From assembly GCA_016869645.1 (NCBI GenBank), contig VGDO01000006.1, positions 1 to 64,000 on the forward strand: a stretch of DNA of 64,000 nucleotides. Direction: 5' to 3'. The position numbers and the translations under genes are program-made. The first letter of the stretch is position 1. Each line of letters begins with the position of its first letter. The notes below the pieces were generated by a model. The model was given only the letters and a program-made list of their open reading frames with translations. It made no database searches and was not told where the DNA came from. Origin of the DNA: Alphaproteobacteria bacterium. GTDB lineage: Bacteria; Pseudomonadota; Alphaproteobacteria; SHVW01. This document shows, one piece after another, positions 9,621 through 20,737 of the stretch.

Positions 9621-12308
9621 TCAGCGCAACTGCACTGGCGGCGCCTTGATCCGCTCGATGCTGACGATCGCCGTCCCCAGGTTGTTGCCATAGAACCTGG
9701 CCATCAGACCGGGCAGCATCAGGACAGCGTCGTTCACATAGAGGAACAACTCGCCCGATCGCCGAGCCTTGAATTCGGCGATCAGCACGCGTCGTTCCCC
9801 ACGCGGATTCGCCGTCGTCAATTTCTTGGCAAGTTCAGTTGGGATCGGCTCGAACATGCCCGTCTCGATCTTGGGCGCCGGCGCGTCTTTCGGTTTCTTC
9901 GGAGCCGGAAGCAAGGGATCGACCGGCGCCAATGGGTATTCATCGTTGCCGCGCACGCCGATCCGCGCGATTGGCATGAACCAGTTCTCGCGCCACCAGC
10001 GCCTGAACAGAGAGGGGAGGACGAATGTCCAATCCGATTCGAAACCGCCGATGTCGGTGTGCTCGCCTCGATCGAACCAATCGAGACCTTCCGTCATCGT
10101 CAATTGAATCCGATACCGCGCACCCTCGACCACGGTGACGCCCGATCGCCAGCACATCTCGTTCGTGTTGAAGGGCTGATTGATGGTCTGATTGCTTGCT
10201 TCGACAAGGTTCTCTGGCTTCGTGGACGTGCAGACCTGGCCGGACGAGCTCCAGATATCGAAAGCCAGGCGGTTGGCGCCACCGAGGACCAGAAATGCGG
10301 CGGCGGCCAGAAAAACCAGGGGGAATAGATGACGAACGCAGAAACGCGATACGGCACGAACCGACGTGGACAACCTGATCCAGCGCGCAAGCCGCAGCAT
10401 TGGACCGCTCGGGTCGATCGCGTCGGGGCTTTCGTCCGTTCTTCTGAGTCTTTCGATCTGCCTGTTCAAGAAGAAGAGTATGGCGATCCCGCCGAGCAGG
10501 ACCAGGAGCAGGACTTTCCACGTATCGAAACCACCAAGCCCTACAAGGATGCTCACGACCAGCGCCGAAATGGCGATCGCGAACAGGGTGATGGCACGGT
10601 GCAATGCGTCCAGTCGCTTTCGCTTCATGCGCAATGACAGCTTGGGATTGACGTTCCATGCGACGCGTGCGCGATCGTGAATGCGGATCCGAAGCAGCTC
10701 GCTGATCGCCAGGCACATGAAGATCGCGGTCGCGAGAAGACCGGCGATGATCGGCATCGTCTCAACGGCGTCGAGCCAGGGCGCAGCGAAGCCGGGCAAG
10801 AAGCTCTTGGCAATGCCGGAGAAACCCGCAATCCAGCCGGCGGCCTCGTTCGCCTCCCGCATTTCCGGCGGAAGGTCATCCGGTCCGATCAGCGGAAGCG
10901 CCGCTGCCGCGAGGACCAGGCCGAGGGTGACGAAATACGTCGTGCGGCGCCACCAGACCGTGTCGAAGACGAGGGCAATACGATCGGTGCGCTGGTGGGT
11001 TGCGCCGGCGTTGGCAAGCTGATTGAGCGCCCGGTTCAGGCTGTTCGTGCGCGCAGCGAGATCCTGGGACATGCCGGGCGGTAGGGGAAGATGACGCGCC
11101 GCGGTTTTCGTTGCGTCCGCCTTCAATATGGGCGGAAGGAACGGCACGACCGTATTGTCGGGTGCAACGACGTCGAATTCGGGCGGCAGTGAGATCGGCG
11201 CGTAGCCGTCGCCGCCATTGGCCATCCGAAGGATGACGCTGGAATCAACCAGGGGTCGGATGCGGATGGCGCCGTTGCCATCCTTGTTCATCAGATCGTC
11301 GGTGTCGCGCGGCAGATAGCGGTAAAGTGCGCCGAACGAGGCCCGCGAGTCGTAAGCAAGGCCATTGTCCGAAGCGATGGCCGCATATCCGGCGACGGTC
11401 CACTCCTGAAATTTCAAGCCGCGCCGCGCAGCCTCCGAGATCATCCAGCACAATGAAACATGAGAGAGTGCGTCGTCGGCATAGCCGCCACCGACATTGG
11501 CGTGAACACCGGCGAACCAGATTTGAACCAGCTTCTCGTCGTCGAGCTGCGTTCCGGGCTTACGCGTCGCAGTCTCGACCCACGGGAGAGGAAAGAAAGT
11601 GCGGCGTTCATCGTCGAGACTGAGAGCTTGGCGTGCGAACTGGACGTTGCCTGGCAGATCGAGCTTGCCAAACGACATTGGCCAAACCCACCTGTCGACG
11701 GCGTTCGTCAGTTCGTCAATCGGCAAGCCGTATGCGCCCACCGTGTCCCATACGCCGAGAAACTCGACCGCTATGGGATGCCGGTTGCGCAACTCGGTCG
11801 ACTTCTGGAGTTGGTCGTAGCTACGCGCGCCAAACAGCCAATTGCGGATGTTGATGCACCCGTCACGCAGAGCCCGGCCCAGCTTGACCACGGCTCGCTC
11901 CGGAAACGCCTTTTTTCGGTAAGCGCGATAGGCCGCAGCCGCGTTGCGCTGCAGTTCCTCTTCCGACTCGAAGCGGACAAGCCCCTCGCGGTTGATCAGG
12001 CCGTTGAGGATGCGGATGGTGAACGCACCGCGGCTGAAACCGAACGCGAAAATGCGATCGCCCGTTTGATAGTTGAGACAGAGGAATTTATAGAGATCGA
12101 GCACATTGCGCTTGATGCCAACGCCAAGCGCCAGCCCGAGGGTCTGCAACGGTCGGAACGAGGACGTTCCGACGCCGTCATCGAATGACGCGAGCTGCTC
12201 GCCAGTGCTGAGATCGAGTGCCTGATACAAGCGCCAGACATTGGTCTTGAACAGTGTCGCCGCGCTGTTGCCCGTACCGTCGGCGAAGACGACAATATTG
12301 CGACCCAT
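9621..12308 (-). CDS. DUF2235 domain protein (Tle1-like alpha/beta hydrolase) with C-terminal TM region
   Basis: NIVVFADGTGN, FAFGFSRGAFTIRILNGLI, WFAGVHANVGGGYAD, followed by several hydrophobic segments. Confidence 0.85.
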   Translation of the reverse strand: MGRNIVVFADGTGNSAATLFKTNVWRLYQALDLSTGEQLASFDDGVGTSSFRPLQTLGLALGVGIKRNVLDLYKFLCLNYQTGDRIFAFGFSRGAFTIRILNGLINREGLVRFESEEELQRNAAAAYRAYRKKAFPERAVVKLGRALRDGCINIRNWLFGARSYDQLQKSTELRNRHPIAVEFLGVWDTVGAYGLPIDELTNAVDRWVWPMSFGKLDLPGNVQFARQALSLDDERRTFFPLPWVETATRKPGTQLDDEKLVQIWFAGVHANVGGGYADDALSHVSLCWMISEAARRGLKFQEWTVAGYAAIASDNGLAYDSRASFGALYRYLPRDTDDLMNKDGNGAIRIRPLVDSSVILRMANGGDGYAPISLPPEFDVVAPDNTVVPFLPPILKADATKTAARHLPLPPGMSQDLAARTNSLNRALNQLANAGATHQRTDRIALVFDTVWWRRTTYFVTLGLVLAAAALPLIGPDDLPPEMREANEAAGWIAGFSGIAKSFLPGFAAPWLDAVETMPIIAGLLATAIFMCLAISELLRIRIHDRARVAWNVNPKLSLRMKRKRLDALHRAITLFAIAISALVVSILVGLGGFDTWKVLLLVLLGGIAILFFLNRQIERLRRTDESPDAIDPSGPMLRLARWIRLSTSVRAVSRFCVRHLFPLVFLAAAAFLVLGGANRLAFDIWSSSGQVCTSTKPENLVEASNQTINQPFNTNEMCWRSGVTVVEGARYRIQLTMTEGLDWFDRGEHTDIGGFESDWTFVLPSLFRRWWRENWFMPIARIGVRGNDEYPLAPVDPLLPAPKKPKDAPAPKIETGMFEPIPTELAKKLTTANPRGERRVLIAEFKARRSGELFLYVNDAVLMLPGLMARFYGNNLGTAIVSIERIKAPPVQLR

Positions 12309-12436
12309 GCTGGTTCTCCCCGTGATCCAGCTCGCGGCCGTCGCTGCCCGCGGTTCAGGCGCCAGACAAGGCTAAATGCCGCCGCCGACCACGCCGCATT
12401 GTACAAGACAGCATAGCTGCATCGCGATGGTCGTCA

Positions 12437-12452
12437 TACCCCGTACGGGGTA
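12437..12452. promoter_or_regulatory. perfect 16-nt palindrome, CsoR/CstR-operator-like
   Basis: TACCCCGTACGGGGTA is its own reverse complement; lies between the sir2 stop and the DUF2235 start. Confidence 0.35.
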
Positions 12453-12463
12453 GGCCGGGGATT

Positions 12464-13210
12464 TCAATCCGCCGGCACGACGGCCGACATGATCTCGCCG
12501 ATCGAATCGTTGATCACGAGGTCGGCGAATTCGTCCTGCTCGGTCGGCTCGCGGTTGATGATGACGAGCCGCGCGCCGCAGGTCTTGGCGAGCAGCGGGA
12601 AGCCCGCCGCCGGAAAGACGACGAGCGAGGAGCCGAGCACCAGGAACAGATCACAGGCGCGCGACTCCGCGGCGGCGCGCGACATCGGTTCCTCCGGCAT
12701 GGCCTGGCCGAAGGAGATGGTCGCGGTCTTGACCAGGCCGCCGCAGTCGCGACAGGTCGGGATCTCGCCGCGGCCGAGGAAGCTCTGCTTGATGACTGCG
12801 AGCTCGTGGCGCAGACCGCAGTCGAGACAGCTCGCGTATGTCGCATTGCCGTGCAGCTCGATGATCTGCGCGGAGGGCACGCCCGAGATGCGGTGCAGAT
12901 CGTCGACGTTCTGCGTGATCACCGACGACACCTTGCCGCGTGCGACCAGGCGCTGCACCGCGATGTGCCCGGCATTGGGCTGGGCGCCGACCCAGCCGGC
13001 CGAGTTGGAGAACACGCGGGTCCACGCCTCGCGCCGTTTCTCCTCGCTGGCGACGAACTCCTGATAGTAGATCGGCTTCATTTTGCTCCACACGCCGCCC
13101 GGGCTGCGGAAATCGGGTATGCCCGATTCCGTCGAGATTCCGGCGCCGGTGAAGACGACGGCGCGGCGCGAGTGGGCGATGAGGGCGGCGAGCTGATCGC
13201 GGGATGACAT
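12464..13210 (-). CDS. cobB: NAD-dependent protein deacylase, Sir2 family
   Basis: VVFTGAGISTESGIPDFRSPGGVW, TQNVDDLHRISG, ELHGN, zinc cysteines CLDCG/CRDCGG. Confidence 0.9.
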   Translation of the reverse strand: MSSRDQLAALIAHSRRAVVFTGAGISTESGIPDFRSPGGVWSKMKPIYYQEFVASEEKRREAWTRVFSNSAGWVGAQPNAGHIAVQRLVARGKVSSVITQNVDDLHRISGVPSAQIIELHGNATYASCLDCGLRHELAVIKQSFLGRGEIPTCRDCGGLVKTATISFGQAMPEEPMSRAAAESRACDLFLVLGSSLVVFPAAGFPLLAKTCGARLVIINREPTEQDEFADLVINDSIGEIMSAVVPAD

Positions 13211-13350
13211 GCGCCATCTTAGGCCCGGTATGAGGCCGCGGCGCAAGAGTGGCCGATTTGGCGCCCGGCCGGACCTGGTGTAGCCTTTTCTCGCGGTTGC
13301 GGCCCGGCGGCCGGCCGCCAACAATCACGCAACAATCAGGAGGCCCGGCG

Positions 13351-13815
13351 ATGACCAGCCGCATCACGCTCCATGTCGACGGCAAGGCGCGCACGATCGA
13401 CGCAGATCCGGACATGCCGCTGCTCTACGCGCTGCGCAACGAGCTCGGCCTCGCCAATCCGCATTTCGGCTGCGGGCTCGCGCAATGCGGCGCCTGCACC
13501 GTCCATGTCGACGGCGAAGCGGTGCGCTCCTGCGTCACGCCGCTGAGCGCGGTCGGCAACGGCGCGGTGACGACGCTCGCCGGTCTCGGCACGCCCGACA
13601 AGCCGCACCCCGTGCAGAAGGCCTATGTCGAGGAGCAGGTGCCGCAATGCGGCTACTGCATCAATGGCTGGATCATGACGGCAGCGGCACTCCTGACGAA
13701 GACGCCGAAGCCTACGGATGCCGAGATCCGCGAGGGTCTGAGCGGCCTCAAATGCCGCTGCGGCACGCACATGGCGATCCTGCGCGCGGTCAAGCGCGCC
13801 GCGGCGATGAGCTGA
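13351..13815 (+). CDS. (2Fe-2S)-binding subunit of molybdenum hydroxylase (IorA-like)
   Basis: GCGLAQCGACTVHVDG, QCGYCINGWIM, KCRCGTH. Confidence 0.95.
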   Translation: MTSRITLHVDGKARTIDADPDMPLLYALRNELGLANPHFGCGLAQCGACTVHVDGEAVRSCVTPLSAVGNGAVTTLAGLGTPDKPHPVQKAYVEEQVPQCGYCINGWIMTAAALLTKTPKPTDAEIREGLSGLKCRCGTHMAILRAVKRAAAMS

Positions 13816-13826
13816 GGGAGGCTGCC

Positions 13827-16106
13827 ATGACCCACATTCTCCCGATCTCGCGCCGCGACCTGCTGCGCGGCGCCGGCGCCCTCGTGGTGACGATTGCGGC
13901 ACCGGTTATCGACGGCGCTATGGCGCAGACCGCCGGCACCGCCGCGACCAAGCCGGCGCTCGTGCCGGGCCAGCTCGACACCTGGCTCGCCATCAAGTCG
14001 GACGGCAGCGTGCTCGCCTTCTTCGGCAAGATGGACATGGGCCAGGGCGTCGACGTCGCCATTGCCCAGATCGTCGCCGAGGAGCTCGATGTCGACGTCG
14101 CGCGTGTCGAGGTCGTGATGGGCGACACGGCGACGTCGGTGAACCAGGGCGGCGCCAGCGGCAGCACGGGCATCCAGAAGGGCGCCATTCCGCTGCGCAA
14201 CGCCGCAGCCGAGGCGCGCCGCATTCTGTTCGATCTGGCCGCCGAGAAGCTGGGCGCGCCGGTCACCGAGCTGACGGTGGCCGACGGCGTGGTCAGCGGC
14301 GCCGGCAAGAAAGCGAGTTACGGCGAGCTGATCGGCGGGCGCACTTTCAATGTCGCCATGACCTGGAACAACGTGACCGGCAACGACATGGTCGCGAGCG
14401 GCCAGGCCAAGCCCAAGCGACCGGACCAGTACAAGATCGTCGGCCAGTCCGTGCCACGCCGCGACGTGGCGGGCAAGGTGTTCGGCACCTCGGAATTCGT
14501 CACCGACATCAAGGTTGCGGGCATGATGCATGCCCGCCTCATCCGCCCACCCCACGCCGGCACCTCGCCGATCGCCGTCGACGAGGCTTCGATCCGTTCG
14601 ATTCCCGGCGCACGCGTGGTTTGGAACAAGGGGTTTCTTGCCGTCGTCGCCGAAACCGAGTGGCGGGCGATCCAGGCGGCCGACAAGCTCGAGGTGACGT
14701 GGTCGAGCATCGACGCGCCGTTCCCGCCGCAGAGCGAGCTCTATGACCATCTGCGCAAGGCGCCATCGATCGCGCGCAAGATCGAGCGCGAGAACGGCAA
14801 TGTCGACCAGGTCCTGGGGCAGGCGCTGGCCGCTTCCGGCGCACGCCTGATCGAGGCAACCTACGAATGGCCGTTCCAGGTCCATGCCAGCATGGGTCCT
14901 GCCTGCGCGGTTGCCGATGTGCATGTCGACAGTGCAACCGTGTGGACCGGCTCGCAGAAGCCCCATTTCGTGCGCGACGGTGTTGCCCGCCATCTGGGCC
15001 TGCCGATCGACAAGGTGCGCGCGATCTGGGTGCCCGGTCCCGGCTCCTATGGCCGCAATGACGCGGGCGACGCCGCGCTCGACGCGGCCTATCTCTCGAA
15101 GGCGGTCGGCCGCCCCGTGCGGCTCCAGGGCATGCGCGCCGAGGGCCATGCGTGGACGCCCAAGGGCCCGGCTTCGATTCACATCGTGCGCGCGGCACTC
15201 GGTTCCGATGGCCGCATCCTCGCCTATGATTTCCTCAGCCGCGGCTTCGATCGGCTGGAGATCGCGTCCAACGAGAGCAACCCGCGCCACAGCGTGTCGG
15301 GCCAGCTCATGGGTCTCGAGCCGCTGCCGTCGAAGGTCTTCGGCGCGCCGGCCGAGCGTTACGTCTTCGCCAACAAGCGGCTCGCCTGGGAAGTCGTGGC
15401 GCCATGGCTTGCCAGCGGCTCGCCCCTGCGCACCTCTCACCTGCGCGATCCGCTCGGTCCGCAGATCCACTTCGCCAGCGAGTCCTTCATCGACGAGCTG
15501 GCAGCCGCTGCCGGCTCCGATCCGGTCGAGTTCCGGCTCAGGCATGTCGAGGATGCGCGCCACCGCGCGGTCATCCAGGCCGCGGCGGAGAAGGCGGGCT
15601 GGCAGGCGCGGCCATCTCCGCGGCCAGATCGCAGCAGCGGCAATGTCGCGAGCGGCCGCGGCATCTCCTATACGGAGCGGGCCGGCACCATCGTTGCGGT
15701 GGTCGCCGAGGTCGAGGTCGACCGCACGAGTGGCCGGATCTGGGGCCGCAAGTTCACGGTCGCCCATGATTGCGGCCTGATCGTCAACCCCGACGGTCTC
15801 AGGCGCACCATCGAGGGCAATGTCGTCCAAGCGCTCAGCCGCACACTCCGCGAGGAAGTCTATTTTGACCGCACCGGCGTCACCAGCGTCGATTGGGAGA
15901 GCTATCCGATCCTCGATGCCATGGAGACGCCCGAGACGATCGAGTCGGTGCTGATCAACCGGCCCGACGTGGCGCCCTCGGGCGCCGGCGAGCCATCGAC
16001 GCGGACCGTGCCGGCGGCGGTCGCCAATGCGGTGTTCGACGCGACCAGCGTGCGGCTGCGCCGCGCGCCGCTGACGCCGGAGCGGGTCAAGGCGGCGGTC
16101 GGATAG
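13827..16106 (+). CDS. isoquinoline 1-oxidoreductase beta-like molybdopterin subunit with Tat signal
   Basis: Tat motif SRRDLLRGAGALVV, GKMDMGQGVDVAIAQIVAEEL, EWPFQVHASMGP, GAGEPSTRTVPAAVANAVFDA; 11 nt after the Fe-S subunit. Confidence 0.92.
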   Translation: MTHILPISRRDLLRGAGALVVTIAAPVIDGAMAQTAGTAATKPALVPGQLDTWLAIKSDGSVLAFFGKMDMGQGVDVAIAQIVAEELDVDVARVEVVMGDTATSVNQGGASGSTGIQKGAIPLRNAAAEARRILFDLAAEKLGAPVTELTVADGVVSGAGKKASYGELIGGRTFNVAMTWNNVTGNDMVASGQAKPKRPDQYKIVGQSVPRRDVAGKVFGTSEFVTDIKVAGMMHARLIRPPHAGTSPIAVDEASIRSIPGARVVWNKGFLAVVAETEWRAIQAADKLEVTWSSIDAPFPPQSELYDHLRKAPSIARKIERENGNVDQVLGQALAASGARLIEATYEWPFQVHASMGPACAVADVHVDSATVWTGSQKPHFVRDGVARHLGLPIDKVRAIWVPGPGSYGRNDAGDAALDAAYLSKAVGRPVRLQGMRAEGHAWTPKGPASIHIVRAALGSDGRILAYDFLSRGFDRLEIASNESNPRHSVSGQLMGLEPLPSKVFGAPAERYVFANKRLAWEVVAPWLASGSPLRTSHLRDPLGPQIHFASESFIDELAAAAGSDPVEFRLRHVEDARHRAVIQAAAEKAGWQARPSPRPDRSSGNVASGRGISYTERAGTIVAVVAEVEVDRTSGRIWGRKFTVAHDCGLIVNPDGLRRTIEGNVVQALSRTLREEVYFDRTGVTSVDWESYPILDAMETPETIESVLINRPDVAPSGAGEPSTRTVPAAVANAVFDATSVRLRRAPLTPERVKAAVG

Positions 16107-16132
16107 GACGCCCTGCGCCGTCGGGACGGAAT

Positions 16133-17062
16133 CTAGGGCGAAGCCGTCCGGCCGATCACGCTCCACGCGGGATGGCCGACCGGTTCGGCGTGCCAGAAGG
16201 CGATGTCGGCGAAGTCGATCGCCTGCACGGCATCGAGCGTGTCCCGGTAGATGCCGAAGCGCGGTTGCGTGTCGATGGTCGGCTTTCCGTCTGCGGAGCG
16301 CCTGCCGTGATCGAGATAGCCGAGCGGACCCCGGTAGGCTTCACATGACCTGCCGTCCAGCCACACGCGGAGATCGCTTCTTGCCTGGCTCGGCGTCAGC
16401 GCGACATTGATGCGATGCCATTCACCCAGCTTGAGCGGCCAGGGTCCGCAGATCGTCGCGCCCGATTTGCCGTCTGTGCAGTTGTTCGTGCCGCGCACTT
16501 TCACGACGAAGGCCGCGCTTGAGACCTTGTTGCGATAGCCCGCTTCGATCTTGAAAAACGGGTTGGCTGGCGGGCACGGGCCGCCGTGATCGGTTTCCTT
16601 GGCTGGTTCGATGCTTTGCTTGATCTGGTGGATGACCGTGCGATTCTGCACATCGACCCACGGTTCGCGCAGGCGGAAGCGGAACGCATACCAGATCGGC
16701 TGATCGAAGCGGACCAGCTCGCGCCGCGGCTGGATTTCGACGCGCTCGGTCGATAGGCCGGTCGGATTGGGGTCGAAAGCATCGCCCGGGCGCACCTCGA
16801 CTCGCAGCACCTTGGCGGGGCCATCGCCGGTACAAGTCAGGCGCACCGGCCAGAGCGCGCGATCCAGCCGCGCGGAGATGCGCCAGGCCGGGAGCGTCGG
16901 CGGCGCCTCCGATGCGCATTCGTTGGCCAGATCGAGCGCAAAGGTAGGCGCAGGCCCGCTGACGACTTGAGCCGCGGCATCGCAATCCATCGCCGGCAGT
17001 GCGCCGATTGCCGCGAGAAGCACGCCGAGGGTTCGGATACACGCCAAGGGCTTCACCCCCAT
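16133..17062 (-). CDS. secreted heparin lyase I family / polysaccharide-lyase-like protein
   Basis: Signal-peptide-like N-terminus from internal ATG 17062; lyase-fold features (WYAFRFRLREPW, IHQIKQ, LGEWHRINVALTPS, VWLDGRSCEAYRG, PRFGIYRD). Confidence 0.65.
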   Translation of the reverse strand: MGVKPLACIRTLGVLLAAIGALPAMDCDAAAQVVSGPAPTFALDLANECASEAPPTLPAWRISARLDRALWPVRLTCTGDGPAKVLRVEVRPGDAFDPNPTGLSTERVEIQPRRELVRFDQPIWYAFRFRLREPWVDVQNRTVIHQIKQSIEPAKETDHGGPCPPANPFFKIEAGYRNKVSSAAFVVKVRGTNNCTDGKSGATICGPWPLKLGEWHRINVALTPSQARSDLRVWLDGRSCEAYRGPLGYLDHGRRSADGKPTIDTQPRFGIYRDTLDAVQAIDFADIAFWHAEPVGHPAWSVIGRTASP

Positions 17063-17402
17063 ACTCCCTTTGAAGCAGTCTGGGTCGGCGGAATGGCAGG
17101 CGTCGGACGCCAAGAGGTTCGGCGACTGTCGCAAATCTACGGCCAAGCAACGGAAATGAAACTGGAAGCCTGGATGAATTCTGCGTAAAGGTTATCTTAA
17201 CGATACGGGGCATATAAAGCATCGCTCCTTTTCAGAGGTAAGCCAGGTCGACAGACGTCCATGGCCCTCGCCGTCAAGCCTGCCGCGGACCCCCCGCGCA
17301 AATCTTGTCCTCACGGGCCGTATCTGTTGGCCGCGCCGCGCCGTGTCGTGGCGGTGCCACGCGACCGATCAATGCACGCCTGAAAGGCGACGCACCGCAC
17401 CG

Positions 17403-18761
17403 ATGTCTCAACGACCGAATGGGCAACCGAACGGGGACAAGGCCGCTGGTGGCAAGAAGATCAGCCCGGCCGATCTCCGCATGGTCATTCAGGCCCATGA
17501 GCGATTCGTGTCGGGCATGCCCGGCGGGCGGCGCGCATTGCTGGCGCACCAGGATCTACAGGGCATCGACTTCGGCGGCCGCAACTTGTCCGAAATCGAT
17601 CTGGTCGGTGCCAAGCTGGCCGGGTGCAAGTTCCGCAAGGCCAAGATGGCGCGCGCCAACCTGTTCGGGGCTGATCTGCGCCGGGCCAATCTCGATGGCG
17701 CCGATTTGACGCGGTCGGACCTGCGCGGCGCCTGCTTCCGCGGCTGCTCTTTGAACGGCGCGGTGCTGGCTGACGCCGATATTCGCGAAGGCGTGCTGGC
17801 GCGCGCTGAGGGAGAGCTCACCACGGTCCAGCACGACGGCGACGGCTCGGCGGACCTGTCCGGCATCGATGCGCATGGAGCGAACTTCGCCAGCGCCAAG
17901 CTGGGCAGTTCGTTCGTGGTGCGCGCCGACTTCACCAATGCCTCGCTCAAGGGCGCCAACTTCCGCAATGCCGACCTGCGCGCGGCGAACTTCACCAATG
18001 CCAACCTCGAAGGCGCCAACTTGTCGGGCTGCAAGGTCGTCGGCGCGAGCTTCCGCGGCGCCATCCTGAAAGGCGTGCAGCTCGTCGACGTCGATTTCAA
18101 GGGCGCCGATGTGACCGGCGCGATGCTTGACAAGGCACTGGTCGAGAGTGGTGCCTTGCGCGGGGCCACCCGCGATGAGCCGGCACGGCCGGCGGTCGAG
18201 CCCGACGTCGACAAGCTGGTCGCGCAGCATCTGACCTGGATCGAGACCGAGGCCAAGAGCGGCGCCATGGCGCGTTTCGACGGCGCGGCACTTCATGGCA
18301 GGGATCTGTCGCGTCGGCGCCTGATGGCGGCCTCGTTCCGCGCGACGCAGTTCGTCGGTGCGCAATTCACCGGCGCAGAGCTGATCCGCGGCGACTTCAC
18401 GGATGCCGACCTGCGCCAGGCCTTGTTTCACAAGGCCGATCTGCGCGGCGCGGTGCTGGTGCGCGCCAATCTGATGGAAGCCGATTTGCGCGGGGCCAAT
18501 CTCAGCCCGCTGATGGATGTCGGCGCGGCGCATGCCAGGGTCGTCGCCGACCTGCGTGGTGCCAACCTGGTGGGCGCGATCCTCAGCGGCGCCAATCTGA
18601 GTTTCGCCTGCCTCGCCGGCGCGGACCTGTCGCGCGCTGACCTGACCGGCGCCGTTCTCGACGGTTGCGACCTGCGCGAAGCGATTTTCGACGGCGCCAC
18701 GCTGGTCGGCGCCTCCTTCGCGGGGGTCGATCTGCGCAGCGTCACCGGATTCGCCCGCTGA
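17403..18761 (+). CDS. pentapeptide-repeat protein
   Basis: Dozens of A(D/N)LxG-type repeats in two blocks separated by a non-repeat linker (about residues 255-300). Confidence 0.95.
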   Translation: MSQRPNGQPNGDKAAGGKKISPADLRMVIQAHERFVSGMPGGRRALLAHQDLQGIDFGGRNLSEIDLVGAKLAGCKFRKAKMARANLFGADLRRANLDGADLTRSDLRGACFRGCSLNGAVLADADIREGVLARAEGELTTVQHDGDGSADLSGIDAHGANFASAKLGSSFVVRADFTNASLKGANFRNADLRAANFTNANLEGANLSGCKVVGASFRGAILKGVQLVDVDFKGADVTGAMLDKALVESGALRGATRDEPARPAVEPDVDKLVAQHLTWIETEAKSGAMARFDGAALHGRDLSRRRLMAASFRATQFVGAQFTGAELIRGDFTDADLRQALFHKADLRGAVLVRANLMEADLRGANLSPLMDVGAAHARVVADLRGANLVGAILSGANLSFACLAGADLSRADLTGAVLDGCDLREAIFDGATLVGASFAGVDLRSVTGFAR

Positions 18762-18762
18762 C

Positions 18763-19953
<1,191 letters not shown>

Positions 19954-19981
19954 CGGAGCGCCGTCGGCGGCAACACCGCGC

Positions 19982-20731
19982 TCAAGAAAAGAGCTTGGTC
20001 AGCAAGTGCAGGCCGAGGATCAGCAAGGCCAGGAACAGCCAGCGCCGGAACGCCGTCGGCGAAATACGCTGGCGCAGAACCTGGCCCGCCACCATGCCAA
20101 GAGTGGCCGGAGCCAGCGCGAGCGACGACATCACGAGCTGATGGCCGTCATAGGCCTGGTGGCCGGCCAGCGCCAGGCCGAGCGCCAGGCTTGAGACGGA
20201 GAAGGACAAGCCCATGGCCTGCACGATCGTGTCCTTTTCGAGTCCAAGCGCCTCGAGATAGAGCACGACGGGCATGACGATGGTTCCCGTCGTGCCGGAA
20301 ACGACCCCGGTAGCGAACCCGACCGGCGCTTTCAGCCAGCCTTCCCAGCCGACCGGCACGGACATGCGGATGGTGCTCAGCCCGAGAAGGGCATAGAGGC
20401 AAAGAGCCGCGCCGAGGCAGGCATTCATGATGCGCGCATCCGCGCCAACCAGGATGCCGACACCCAGCCAGGCGCCGGCGGCGCTCAGCGCCAGCAGCAG
20501 CCAGAAGCGCCGGAGCAAAGCCACAAAGCGGCCGCCGATCAGCGCTTGCCAGATATTGGTCACGAGCGACGGCACGATCATCAGCGGCAGGGCTTCATGC
20601 AGGCCCAGCACGGTACCCATGACCGCAATCGACACGGTGGGCAACCCCATGCCGACCACGCCCTTGACCAGGCCGCCGGCGAGGAACGCAATGCCGACTG
20701 CGATGAGGGTGCTGTCGTCGAGCGTTCCCAT
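19982..20731 (-). CDS. sulfite exporter TauE/SafE family permease
   Basis: GGLVKGVVGMGLPTVSI and PVGFATGVVSGTTGTIVMPVVLYL repeats. Confidence 0.9.
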   Translation of the reverse strand: MGTLDDSTLIAVGIAFLAGGLVKGVVGMGLPTVSIAVMGTVLGLHEALPLMIVPSLVTNIWQALIGGRFVALLRRFWLLLALSAAGAWLGVGILVGADARIMNACLGAALCLYALLGLSTIRMSVPVGWEGWLKAPVGFATGVVSGTTGTIVMPVVLYLEALGLEKDTIVQAMGLSFSVSSLALGLALAGHQAYDGHQLVMSSLALAPATLGMVAGQVLRQRISPTAFRRWLFLALLILGLHLLTKLFS

Positions 20732-20737
20732 TCGTGA

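Noticed and set aside
7708-9693. 661-aa plus-strand ORF opposite the CocE-type hydrolase
   Set aside because: No recognisable domain; the antisense frame carries clear hydrolase motifs
13318-13340. Tandem CAACAATCA repeat before the Fe-S subunit gene
   Set aside because: Only two 9-nt copies; could be chance near the ribosome-binding site, not a repeat array
17347-17361. CGTGGC-ggt-GCCACG hairpin in the pentapeptide gene leader
   Set aside because: Six-bp arms are expected by chance in GC-rich DNA
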